33,561 nt of DNA from positions 1 through 33,561 of the forward strand of contig JANQJV010000042.1 in the NCBI GenBank assembly GCA_028281465.1. The letters are read 5' to 3'. The stretch is from Azospirillaceae bacterium (lineage in GTDB: Bacteria > Pseudomonadota > Alphaproteobacteria > Azospirillales > Azospirillaceae). Position 1 is the first letter of the stretch, and each line of letters starts with the position of its first letter. The position numbers and the translations under genes are program-made. Below are positions 9,370 to 17,414 of this stretch, in pieces. The notes below the pieces were generated by a model. The model did no database searches, had not been told where the DNA came from, and saw only the letters and a list, made by a program, of their open reading frames with translations.

Positions 9370-9517
9370 AGGCTCCCAACCCTGGTTTCCCAGCCGGAGC
9401 CGCACGGGTTCGCTTGGAAGCCGTGTGCATACCCTCGCAGTTTACTGGGTTTTTTTTGATGGTTCCAACACGATCGCACGGTTCACCGCTTCCGGTGCAG
9501 CGTAAGGAGGGCATGAG

Positions 9518-10087
9518 ATGACCGACACCACCCACCCGACGGGTGTGGGCGCAGACGATCACCAAGAGACCGGGGGCACGCCGCGACGCGACTTCCTGTA
9601 TCTGGCCACCGGCGCGGTCGGCGCTCTCGGCGTGGCGGGCGCTGCGTGGCCGTTCATCCACAGCATGAACCCGGCGCTGGACACGCTGGCGCTTGGCACC
9701 ATCCAGGTCGACCTGTCGATGCTGGACGTCGGTCAATCGATCACGGTCACCTGGCGTGGCAAGCCCGTGTTCATCCGCCACCGCACCGAACAGGAGATCG
9801 AACAGGCCCAGACCACGGACGTGGCCGATCTGCCGGATCCGCAGCCCGATTCCGAGCGGGTGCAGCGACCGGAATGGTTGGTGATGATCGGCATCTGTAC
9901 GCATTTGGGCTGTGTACCGAAGGGACAGAAGGCGGGCGATCCGACCGGTGACTTCGGCGGCTGGTTCTGTGTCTGCCACGGCTCGCACTACGACACGTCG
10001 GGCCGTATCCGTCGCGGCCCGGCGCCGCGCAATCTGGATGTGCCGGCCTATGCCTTCCTCGACGACATGACCATCCAACTCGGCTGA
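9518..10087 (+). CDS. petA: Ubiquinol-cytochrome c reductase Rieske iron-sulfur subunit
   Basis: A 189-residue subunit of the cytochrome bc1 complex that carries electrons from ubiquinol to cytochrome c1. The twin-arginine motif RRDFLYLA at 23-30 leads into the single membrane anchor (31-48), so the folded 2Fe-2S domain is Tat-exported to the periplasmic side. Rieske box 1 is CTHLGC at 127-132 and box 2 CVCHGSH at 151-157. Ligands are inferred as Cys127, His129, Cys151 and His154, with a Cys132-Cys153 disulfide. The ATG at 9518 is preceded by AAGGAGG. First gene of petABC; the spacer to petB is 51 bp. Confidence 0.98.
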   Translation: MTDTTHPTGVGADDHQETGGTPRRDFLYLATGAVGALGVAGAAWPFIHSMNPALDTLALGTIQVDLSMLDVGQSITVTWRGKPVFIRHRTEQEIEQAQTTDVADLPDPQPDSERVQRPEWLVMIGICTHLGCVPKGQKAGDPTGDFGGWFCVCHGSHYDTSGRIRRGPAPRNLDVPAYAFLDDMTIQLG

Positions 10088-10138
10088 GCGGCGCCCACCC
10101 GCTCTCCGATCCGGCCCCCAGCCTTGGAGACCGCCTTC

Positions 10139-11407
10139 ATGGCAAGCGCACCTGAGTGGAAGAACCCGGTGATACGGTGGGTGGATCGGCGATTGCCGAT
10201 CTTCACCTTCATGCATCACGAATACGTCGACTACCCGATGCCGAAGAACTGCACCTATTTGTGGGCCTTCGGCGCCATCTCCATGATCATTCTCATGATC
10301 ATGATCGCCACGGGCATCTTCTTGGCGATGCACTACGTCGCGCACACCGACCATGCCTTCAATTCGGTCGAGCGCATCATGCGCGACGTCAACTACGGCT
10401 GGTTGCTGCGCTACGTGCACGCCAACGGCGCGTCCATGTTCTTCATCGCCGTGTACATCCACACCTTCCGCGGGCTGTACTACGGCTCGTACAAGGAACC
10501 GCGCGAGTTGTTGTGGATGATCGGCGTAGCCATCCTGCTGGTCATGATCCTCACCGCCTTCACCGGCTATGTGCTGCCGTGGGGGCAGATGAGTTTCTGG
10601 GCCGCCACTGTGATTACCAGCCTGTTCTCCGCGTTTCCGGTGGTCGGCGACCCGATCGTGACCTGGCTGTGGGGCGGTTTCTCGGTCGACCAGCCAACGC
10701 TGAACCGCTTCTTCGCCCTGCACTATCTGCTCCCCTTCGTTATTCTCGGCCTGAGCGTGCTGCACGTCGCGGCCCTGCACGTCCCCGGCGTCGGCTCGAA
10801 CAATCCGAAAGGGATCGCGATCCAAGGACCGCAGGACAGTGTGCCGTTCCACCCCTACGCCACCATCAAGGACCTGTACGCGTTCGCGGTGTTCCTGATC
10901 ATCTTCGCAGCGTTCGTCTTCTATGCACCGAACTATCTGGGCCACCCGGACAACTACGTGCCGGCCGACCCGCTGGTGACGCCGCCGCATATTGTCCCCG
11001 AATGGTACTTCCTGCCGTTCTACGCCATTCTGCGCGCGATTCCCGACAAGCTGGGCGGCGTGCTGGTCATGTTCGCCTCCATCGCGGTGCTGTTCGTCAT
11101 CCCGTGGCTCGACACGTCCAAGGTGCGGAGCTGCACGTATCGGCCGATCTACAAGTGGTTCTTCTGGCTGTTCGTGGCCAACACCATGCTGCTCGGCTAT
11201 GTCGGCGCCAAGCCGGCGGAAGGCATCTGGGTGCTGTTGGCCCAGCTCGGCACCGCCTGGTACTTCATCCACTTCCTGGTGGTCATGCCGGTGGTGGGCA
11301 AGCTGGAGAAGCCGTCGCCCTTGCCGACGAGCATCAGCGAACCCGTGTTGCATGGCGGTGGCCCGCTTCCGTCCGGTGCTGCGGCCGGTCCGATGGAGAA
11401 AGCATGA
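10139..11407 (+). CDS. petB: Cytochrome b subunit of the bc1 complex
   Basis: A 422-residue integral-membrane diheme cytochrome that houses the Qo and Qi quinone sites. The haem ligands are His94 and His108 on one helix and His195 and His209 on another, each pair 14 residues apart as in mitochondrial-type cytochrome b. The PEWY quinol-oxidation motif is present in [14 protein letters not shown]. The full eight-helix length and C-terminal tail are present, and the protein is not split as in b6f systems. The ATG at 10139 has GGAGA 8 bases upstream; the TTG at 10124 in the same frame is less likely. It overlaps petC by 4 bp (ATGA), indicating translational coupling. Confidence 0.98.
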   Translation: MASAPEWKNPVIRWVDRRLPIFTFMHHEYVDYPMPKNCTYLWAFGAISMIILMIMIATGIFLAMHYVAHTDHAFNSVERIMRDVNYGWLLRYVHANGASMFFIAVYIHTFRGLYYGSYKEPRELLWMIGVAILLVMILTAFTGYVLPWGQMSFWAATVITSLFSAFPVVGDPIVTWLWGGFSVDQPTLNRFFALHYLLPFVILGLSVLHVAALHVPGVGSNNPKGIAIQGPQDSVPFHPYATIKDLYAFAVFLIIFAAFVFYAPNYLGHPDNYVPADPLVTPPHIVPEWYFLPFYAILRAIPDKLGGVLVMFASIAVLFVIPWLDTSKVRSCTYRPIYKWFFWLFVANTMLLGYVGAKPAEGIWVLLAQLGTAWYFIHFLVVMPVVGKLEKPSPLPTSISEPVLHGGGPLPSGAAAGPMEKA

Positions 11408-12183
11408 TGCATAAACGGGCAACGACGGCGATCGTCGTCGGCCTGGCCGCTGCCGTCGCCGCCTGGTCGGCGCCGGTCTCGGCCGCGGAACAGATCGAAT
11501 TGCCAAGCTACGAATGGTCGCACTACGGGCCGTTCGGCACCATCGATCAAGCGGCAGCGCAGCGCGGCTTCCAAGTGTACCAGCAGGTCTGCCAGTCCTG
11601 CCACGGCATGGAGCTGTTCTATTTCCGCAACCTGGCCGGGATTGGGTTCACCGAGGAACAGATCGAGATAGTCGCCTCGGAATACTTCATCCAGGACGGC
11701 TACGACGACTTCGGCGATCCGATCGAGCGGGAAGGCCGGGCCTCGGATTCCTTCCCCGACCCCTTCCCCAATGACGCCGCCGCCGCTGCCGCGAACGGCG
11801 GCGTGGTGCCGCCGGACCTGTCGGTCATGATCAAGGCCCGGCCGAGCGGCGAAGACTACATGACGGCCTTGCTCATGGGTTATGAGGACGAGCCGCCCGA
11901 AGGCTTCGACCTGACTCTCGGCAAGTACTACAACAAGTACTTTCCCGGGCATCAGATCTCCATGCCGCAAATGCTGTATGACGACATGGTGATGTATGAG
12001 GACGGCACGGAATCGACGGCGCTTCAGAACGCCAAGGACGTGACGATATTCCTGGCCTATACCGCCGAACCGCACCATGACGAGCGCAAACAGCTCGGCA
12101 TGCGCGTCATGCTGTTCCTGATCGTCTTCGCCGGCCTGATGTACGCCACCAAACGCCAGCTTTGGAGCGCGGTGAAGCATTAA
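11404..12183 (+). CDS. petC: Cytochrome c1 subunit of the bc1 complex
   Basis: About 259 residues. A basic start and hydrophobic segment ending at VSAAEQ (residue about 28) form a cleavable signal peptide. The covalent haem site CQSCH is at 63-67, with the likely axial methionine in the SMPQM stretch near residue 187. A single C-terminal anchor ([16 protein letters not shown]) is followed by a short basic tail. The protein accepts electrons from the Rieske centre and passes them to a soluble or membrane cytochrome c. The ATG at 11404 overlaps the petB stop by 4 bp and is followed at once by another ATG at 11407; GGAGAAAGC precedes both. Last gene of the operon. Confidence 0.97.
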   Translation: MMHKRATTAIVVGLAAAVAAWSAPVSAAEQIELPSYEWSHYGPFGTIDQAAAQRGFQVYQQVCQSCHGMELFYFRNLAGIGFTEEQIEIVASEYFIQDGYDDFGDPIEREGRASDSFPDPFPNDAAAAAANGGVVPPDLSVMIKARPSGEDYMTALLMGYEDEPPEGFDLTLGKYYNKYFPGHQISMPQMLYDDMVMYEDGTESTALQNAKDVTIFLAYTAEPHHDERKQLGMRVMLFLIVFAGLMYATKRQLWSAVKH

Positions 12184-12203
12184 CCCAGCATTAACCCAGA
12201 CCG

Positions 12204-12235
12204 ATCGTGGGATGCGAACCGACGCATCCCACGAT
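12204..12235 (+). terminator. Hairpin downstream of petC
   Basis: A perfect 13-bp stem (12204-12216 with 12223-12235) around a 6-base loop begins 21 bp after the petC stop. No T-run follows, so it may act as a weak intrinsic terminator, an mRNA-stabilising end, or a Rho-linked structure. Being symmetric, it could also block convergent transcripts from the minus-strand cassette that ends at 12399. Confidence 0.6.
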
Positions 12236-12398
12236 GCGTGAATGTCAACGCGACGGAGGTATGCCGTTTCAACCAAATCCAAATGGTCTGATCAGGCCTG
12301 CACGCCCGGCGAGGGTGTTTAGTCTGCCGGAGTGATGGAATGATAAGCGGTTTTCTTGCCGACTAGCATTCGACACGCTATCTGGAGCGCGCATGAAA

Positions 12399-15392
12399 TC
12401 AAAAGATAACCAGATTTCGGAATTGCCCTGTTCGCAAGAAGAGCGGCAGCCATGGCAGACGCCCTGACACCTGGTCGTCGTGTTCCAGATACTTGCTGTC
12501 TGGGCGATACCAACCGGGACACCACAGCGCTGTGTAGGTTGACGTCGGAACATTAAACGGCGTGACAGTCACGCCTCTCTTGTTCCCATACCCGACGACC
12601 CGATCGTCAACCGCCGTGAGCGAATTCTTGATGGCCTCCTCGGGAAAATCACGGCGACGCGCTCCCAGCATCAAGCCTCGACCAACCTTTGCCAGAAACT
12701 GCTCAAGATTCGGAGACGCATCGAACTGTAGTTCATCAAATTTTTTACGTGATCTCAGTCCGGCAAAGCGCATGCCGGCTTCATCACACGCTTTCTTTAT
12801 CATTTCTTCACCGTCGACCGAGGCACCATAGAAAACGAAATAGATATCACGCTCTCGGAGCTTTTGGAGTGCATCACCGTCCAAGGGCTGGCAAAATATG
12901 TTGCTATCCTTTTCGTCCGCGCCCAGCATGCCACAGATCGCTTTGATCTGCTTGGCTGCTTGAGTGCCGGAGGAAACATGATCATCGACAAACACGATCG
13001 GTTCTTGCGATCGTGGCTCCAATACTGCGTTGCGTAGACCTGAATGCACCTCAATACTAGAATTGTTTTCGAATAGCTTGTTAATGAACAATCGCACCAG
13101 GTGACCACTGCTCGGAGTAAAAGGAACGGCTAGAATGCGATTGCCAACCTCTTGCTGGAGCTGTAGGAGCAAACTAACTACCCCACCCTCAATCTCACTT
13201 CGGCCGAACATCTCTATATTCATAAGCAAATCTACCATTTCCCCCCTCAGCGAATATGGAAACTGCGATAGAAACACTCGAATGTGATGCCTATCTATCC
13301 GCCACTCCTGCTCCCCACTATATGCACCGCAACGCTCCAGAATACAATCAATCTTAGCTTCATCCCCTTGATATGGAAAAAGAAATGGTAAGTCGTCATA
13401 GTAACCCACTAAAGCTAGTTTACCTTGAAACTCCTCAAGCTGTGCTAAATTTGCGTGGCAGGCTCTAGAAGAAAAAGCAGTATCAAGAACGGGAAGAACC
13501 CACATTAAGAGGTCAACAGAGAACCCTGTCGTTCTTTCCCTTTTTTCATTTGAGTTTCCTTGTGGCTCGCTGTAGGTATACCTAAAAGGAACTGGATGTC
13601 TTCTTTTTGGGTGTGCACGTACTATGTCGATAAAGGCCCGCTGACATGCCAATAAGGCGATTTCCCGCCATTTGGAGTCGGTCAGAAGAACAGTTGTTTG
13701 GTGTGGAAGGTGGCCGGCATCAGTGTAGCTGGCATGCCTGAATTCGGATGCTATTACATCTTTGGAAACTGTAAGCACTCGGGCCTGCTTCAACATGGCA
13801 TCGTTCGTTTCCGGGCAAGGGATAATGCGCAGCGTTTCTGGAGCTGATCCAGCTGGCAATTGATCGCTAGTAGTACCAGCGCCCTCCAGCTTTCTGTAGA
13901 TGAGTTCACAGTGTTGCATTATCGGATTTATGACTTCATCAACATCATCAATTATCTCGACAACTTCACTCACCTCGGCCTTCACCATGCCACCAACTTG
14001 CTGCCAGACTGGGCATGATTTCTCGCGGACTGCAACATCACCCAGAACGGGTCTTATGACACTATTACCTATTATCGCTGCCTTCTTTGGCATTTGCCGA
14101 CGTCGTATAGCCCATGACATTCCGCTAACGTGGGAAACAGGGTGCTGGCAAAGTGCCTCTATCAAGCAATCTTCGGGGGTAGACCAGATTTTTAGCAGAT
14201 CTCGGAATTCCACATTGTACTTTCCAGCCTCATTCAATAGTGCAAAATAGTGACCCTCAACATTCCTGGTGAATGGATGCTGGTAGACCCGGCGATAAAG
14301 TGACAATCGACTATTGCCCATTTCAACAAATGTGTCACCCCCATGCTGATCAATGACAAATATCCGAACTGTATCGATATCATCCAAGCCACTTAAGCCC
14401 GATGCGAATGGGTCGCGAGATTTGTTGATGTCATAGACACCGGCACGCATGAAGACGCGCGGGATATCAAGACCCAAGGATATACGGCATGCATCTGCAT
14501 CTCGCTGCATATAATCGATCTTATCGGCATCGATCGACCCCGACAGTATCGATGGGAGAGCAAAATCTCCCTTGGTAATCCTATCGCCTAAAATTAGTGC
14601 TGATATGTAGTAAACATCATGAAGGCCGTGAGCGTCTCTGCTGCCAATTGTGACATCATAATACGACCTAAATCGATCGCTGACAAGCAGGGCGACCGCC
14701 AGCATCTCTGAAATCGGAGCCTTGCCGGTCGGTAGAATACTAGAACGCCCGTCATCAAATCCCTTATAATAATGGTGGAATTTATGCTTAAACTTCCCAA
14801 TCGTGAATGGGCCGATCATACAATGGAGCATGCCACTTTCTGCCCTCTCCTCTTCTGAATCCATTTCCATTTCATCATGTATCTGAAAGTATCTTTCAGA
14901 GGCGTGGGAAAATGGTCCATGGCCTATATCGTGCAATATGGCAGCATACCTTAGGTAGTCTTTCTCAGCATTGTCGAAGCTCGCAGCCTGAAGCTTCGCT
15001 GTTCCCAAGCTGGATTGCAGCGTCTTTGTCGTCTCGAATTCTTGCAGTAACCGACCAACAACCTCATAGACTCCCATGGAGTGAACAAAACGGGAGTGAT
15101 CAGCGGATGGGTAGGTAAAGGAGCTGAAGCCAAGCTGTTTAACTGATCGGAGACGTTGAAGTAAGGGACAGTTAACTAATGCAGCAGCCGAGGAGTCGAA
15201 TTCGATCATCCCCCAAACTCTATCTTTAACAGCTTGTGTTCGTGGCGGGGATTTACTGGCCTCTCTTACATACTCCTCTGTGAAACCAATTCTGTCGAAC
15301 GCCGAATTGAGAGAGGACGTCCAGCCATCCTCATCACTCAAAAAGTTCCCCCAGGCACGGAGTCGGGAGGGAAAGACGGACATTTCCATCAT
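12399..15392 (-). CDS. HD-domain (SAMHD1/dGTPase-like) protein with C-terminal phosphoribosyltransferase-like domain
   Basis: A 997-residue two-domain protein. Residues about 56-300 match the SAMHD1/dGTPase HD fold: LLQRLRSVKQLG (77-88), RFVHSMG with His104, LHDIGHGPFSH with His154-Asp155 and His158/His163, and DADKIDYMQRD with Asp290. The four expected metal ligands are therefore present. Such domains hydrolyse dNTPs, or less often other nucleotides. Residues about 700-997 resemble PRTase-like effectors: a PRPP-loop-type IVFVDDHVSSGTQ (799-811) after a hydrophobic strand, and a GYGN...W.PLFLR ending (934-987) that I associate with the PRTase-CE type in predicted conflict systems. The middle 380-700 is unassigned. 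The gene is visibly AT-richer than its neighbours, with many ATA, TTA and AGA codons. It starts 2 bp after the upstream gene (MM, 15392 or 15389) and has no strong ribosome site of its own, so it is probably coupled. Confidence 0.85.
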   Translation of the reverse strand: MMEMSVFPSRLRAWGNFLSDEDGWTSSLNSAFDRIGFTEEYVREASKSPPRTQAVKDRVWGMIEFDSSAAALVNCPLLQRLRSVKQLGFSSFTYPSADHSRFVHSMGVYEVVGRLLQEFETTKTLQSSLGTAKLQAASFDNAEKDYLRYAAILHDIGHGPFSHASERYFQIHDEMEMDSEEERAESGMLHCMIGPFTIGKFKHKFHHYYKGFDDGRSSILPTGKAPISEMLAVALLVSDRFRSYYDVTIGSRDAHGLHDVYYISALILGDRITKGDFALPSILSGSIDADKIDYMQRDADACRISLGLDIPRVFMRAGVYDINKSRDPFASGLSGLDDIDTVRIFVIDQHGGDTFVEMGNSRLSLYRRVYQHPFTRNVEGHYFALLNEAGKYNVEFRDLLKIWSTPEDCLIEALCQHPVSHVSGMSWAIRRRQMPKKAAIIGNSVIRPVLGDVAVREKSCPVWQQVGGMVKAEVSEVVEIIDDVDEVINPIMQHCELIYRKLEGAGTTSDQLPAGSAPETLRIIPCPETNDAMLKQARVLTVSKDVIASEFRHASYTDAGHLPHQTTVLLTDSKWREIALLACQRAFIDIVRAHPKRRHPVPFRYTYSEPQGNSNEKRERTTGFSVDLLMWVLPVLDTAFSSRACHANLAQLEEFQGKLALVGYYDDLPFLFPYQGDEAKIDCILERCGAYSGEQEWRIDRHHIRVFLSQFPYSLRGEMVDLLMNIEMFGRSEIEGGVVSLLLQLQQEVGNRILAVPFTPSSGHLVRLFINKLFENNSSIEVHSGLRNAVLEPRSQEPIVFVDDHVSSGTQAAKQIKAICGMLGADEKDSNIFCQPLDGDALQKLRERDIYFVFYGASVDGEEMIKKACDEAGMRFAGLRSRKKFDELQFDASPNLEQFLAKVGRGLMLGARRRDFPEEAIKNSLTAVDDRVVGYGNKRGVTVTPFNVPTSTYTALWCPGWYRPDSKYLEHDDQVSGRLPWLPLFLRTGQFRNLVIF

Positions 15393-15394
15393 GA

Positions 15395-15829
15395 CTATAG
15401 CGCCTGTCGTATTTTATTCGCTGAGTTTTCAACTATGCTCTGCCACTCTGGCTGTATTTGTTTTAACCGCTCAGTTGCAGACACTGGGTCTAGGGAAAGA
15501 TCGAGACTCACGTACTCTGGATTCCCAATGCGAATGAGACCTGGCTGTAACTTCCGGAATGTAGCCCACAAGGCATCATACGCTCCAGTGTTCGAATCAG
15601 CACTGATCTGGTCGATAATTCGCATGATCTCAACAGCGCGCCGTTCTCCCTTACTGACAGCGTCACGGTATTCGTCCTTCAGTCCGTCGAGAATCTCACT
15701 GAATGCTTTCTGAAGCCTTGGATTTTCTAGGGGAATTGACCGAACACCGTCACTCGCCAAACGAGCGACTACTGCCTTGCAGAAATCTCGAGTCGTGAAT
15801 TTCCCCGGTCCCCAAGATCGCCGTGCCAT
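15395..15829 (-). CDS. Small partner protein of the HD-PRTase gene, unknown family
   Basis: A 144-residue protein, probably mostly helical through residue 95 (an amphipathic FTTRDFCKAVVARL start, then DGLKDEYRDAVSKGERRAVEIM), with a short strand-like IGNPEYVSLDLSL stretch near 105-117 and a final helix. I do not recognise the family and see no enzymatic motif or membrane segment. The ATG at 15829 has AGGAGGGA at good spacing; an in-frame ATG at 15940 would add a poorly supported 37-residue leader. The stop is 2 bp before the HD-PRTase start, so the two are almost certainly one operon. Likely roles are adaptor, sensor or inhibitor of the large protein, all inferred from position. Base composition matches the large gene. 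Confidence 0.72.
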   Translation of the reverse strand: MARRSWGPGKFTTRDFCKAVVARLASDGVRSIPLENPRLQKAFSEILDGLKDEYRDAVSKGERRAVEIMRIIDQISADSNTGAYDALWATFRKLQPGLIRIGNPEYVSLDLSLDPVSATERLKQIQPEWQSIVENSANKIRQAL

Positions 15830-16162
15830 GGTTGCTGTCCCTCCTACACCGGGACGGCGTGTCCGTCCCAACTCTTCCATGGGGTGCAACGGCGCCCCAA
15901 GTGCCTCAAGAACAAAATACGAACATTGCGATCCATTCAACAGTTGTGCTGCCTACATCTTTACTTCTGTCCGGAAGCGTATCGCTGGCGAAGCGACTAT
16001 TTCAAGAAGCAATCTACCAAATAGGGAAATCCCTGTGTATAAAACCACAATATATTGGCCACCTGTGGATATATAGCATGATGCGACTCCATGCGCGGTC
16101 TTGATTGCCAGAAAGGGGGCTTTGACCATTCCAATCGAAGTGCAGATCCACTCGAGAGCTAC
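15830..16162. other. AT-rich spacer upstream of the HD-PRTase operon, candidate promoter zone
   Basis: I see no convincing gene here. The stretch 16018-16085 is strongly AT-rich, with TATATT and ATATATAG tracts and a CCACA...TGTGG inverted pair near 16045-16068. On the minus strand it lies about 200-250 bp ahead of the operon start. A possible -35-like TTGAAA lies near 16000. This is the most likely region for the operon's promoter, but no element can be fixed by eye. GC content rises again past about 16160, marking the right edge of the AT-rich island. Confidence 0.35.
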
Positions 16163-16547
16163 TCACAGTTCCATCTGACCAACGTCCAAACGACCCCAAT
16201 GCACACCCGACAGCCCTGCCAGTTGACAAAGCGAGCCGATATCGGGGAACTGCTCTAAGGTCGGGAAAGGAAAGCCATCGGGGTCTTCAGCCATTTCATA
16301 CGCATCTGGAAGCGTTGACCAACGCCCGCCCTCTTGCCCGCGCGGCGCATTCCGCGGCAGCGACATGCTTACCGTCCGCCAATGCGGATCCAAGAACAGC
16401 GATAGCATGAATGTCGCGGTGTCCGCCCCCCAGTCGCGCACTTCCGACGCAGGTTCAATCCCCGCGAACATCGAAATCCGTCACACACTCGGCAGTCACC
16501 GGCGAGGCCGGAATGAGCAGCAGTATCAGCGCAGCTTGGGCGACCAT
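16163..16547 (-). pseudogene. Frameshifted small exported protein, unknown family
   Basis: From an ATG at 16547, one frame gives a textbook signal peptide (a hydrophobic ALILLLIPAS core, an ASPVTA cleavage-like end) and stops at 16455 after 30 residues. The adjacent frame, open from 16471 to 16163, continues with a plausible soluble sequence containing VRDWGADTATFMLSLFLDPHWRTV and ending in HWGRLDVGQMEL. Joining the two near 16460 gives one secreted protein of about 125 residues, so I read this as a single gene broken by one frameshift. The 102-codon downstream piece alone could be annotated as a hypothetical protein. The function is unknown. Confidence 0.38.
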
Positions 16548-16708
16548 GTCCTCCGGGCTGCAGAGGCCGGCGGTAAGCGAGACGAAACGCAGGGTGGTGT
16601 CCAGCGACAGTCAAGACGAGAGTGTGGCGACAATCAGGATGAGAACGCCGGTGGTGGCGTCATGGAGTGAGGCGTAGCCCGACCGGAATGACGCCACCAC
16701 CGGCGGGC

Positions 16709-16733
16709 GGGAGCGCCAAACGCCCGTCTGGCG
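16709..16733 (+). repeat. Diverged REP-like unit
   Basis: GGGAGCGCCA, a 10-base loop, then TGGCG: the same GGGAGCG head plus hairpin layout as the units at the window ends, with a different stem sequence. It sits in the gene-free gap between the frameshifted exported protein and the IS21 stub. The rest of 16548-16788 shows nothing I can name. Confidence 0.35.
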
Positions 16734-16788
16734 GTCGTGGTGGTTCGGCAGGGTCTGGTTTTCTCACGCAGATGAGGACACCAGGCGG

Positions 16789-17040
16789 TTGCCGGGCCGA
16801 CACATCACCGACAGCCAGATGAGGCTCACCATGAAGTTCCGTCAGACCGACGGTGTGGCGATCGCCGCCGCCAAGTCGGGGTTCAGCCCGGCAAGCGGAT
16901 ACCGCCTGGAGGCGGATGACCGCATGCCATCCCAGAAGAAGCAGCCACGGGGGCGGCGCAGAGAGGACCCCTTGGTGGAGGTTTGGGACGAAGAAGTCGC
17001 TCCCATGCTGATTGCCGCACCGGCACTACCGCCGGTGCCG
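16789..17040 (+). mobile_element. IS21-family transposase (IstA) N-terminal stub
   Basis: About 80 codons from a TTG at 16789 encode the N-terminus of an IstA-type transposase: ITDSQMRLTMKFRQ, AAAKSGFS, a YRLEADDRMPSQKK stretch, and RGRRREDPLVEVWDEEVAPML. This is the helix-turn-helix region that binds element ends. Homology stops at about 17040; the catalytic DDE core and IstB are absent. It is a non-functional remnant marking past insertion or recombination at the edge of the HD-PRTase island. I could not identify terminal repeats. Confidence 0.72.
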
Positions 17041-17122
17041 CTCCAGCACAATGCCTGGACAAGGCTGCGGGCCGTGGCGAAACGCGGCGCCCCCCAAATC
17101 GACTGAAAACGCCCCCCCGGCC

Positions 17123-17313
17123 GAAAGCGCACGCAGGCCTATAGATCTCGTCCTTGCCGTAGGATAGCGCCAGCGCCCGGCACAACCGCACGACGGCGGC
17201 GCCCGGCCGGTCTCCAGGCAGCTCCGATGGTGCTGCGACGTCCCGGCGCGTTCGGCCAGCGCCGTCTGCGACAGGCCTCGGCTGCGCCGTAGCGCGGCCA
17301 ACGCCGCACCACG
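17123..17313 (-). pseudogene. XRE/MmyB-type regulator fragment, frameshifted
   Basis: On the minus strand one frame (17313-17194) reads LRRSRGLSQTALAERAG...LETGRAPP, a recognisable XRE helix-turn-helix. The continuation, AVVRLCRALALSYGKDEIYRPACAF, is in another frame (about 17203-17123). Together they give the DNA-binding domain of an MmyB-like regulator, whose ligand-binding C-terminal domain is lost at the IS21 stub. It is divergent from the alpha/beta hydrolase remnant, a common pairing for this family, so both were probably once a regulator-target module. Confidence 0.5.
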
Positions 17314-17414
17314 TCTCTGCTCCGTCGATTATGACCGCACAGTCATGGCCCCTGCGACCATCATCGGCCACCCTGCGCCGACCGACAATGACGGATGGCA
17401 CGAAGGGCCCTGCA

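Noticed and set aside
9450-9457. Run of eight T as an intrinsic terminator upstream of petA
   Set aside because: No convincing GC-rich stem precedes it; the nearest complementary bases give only a weak, interrupted pairing.
10156-11403. An open frame running through petB into petC on the plus strand
   Set aside because: The petB portion is out of frame with the true cytochrome b, whose haem histidines and PEWY are in the other frame. Only the part from 11404 onward is real (petC).
8798-11506. A 902-codon open frame on the minus strand ending in TrmL
   Set aside because: Only the last 153 codons match TrmL. The rest is antisense to petA and petB, is rich in His, Arg, Glu and Gly repeats typical of shadow frames in GC-rich DNA, and has no domain.
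12399-15829. Reading the two-gene cassette as an ordinary toxin-antitoxin pair
   Set aside because: The large protein is nearly 1000 residues with two enzyme-like domains, and the small one lacks DNA-binding or known antitoxin motifs. A neutralising partner remains possible but is not supported over an adaptor.
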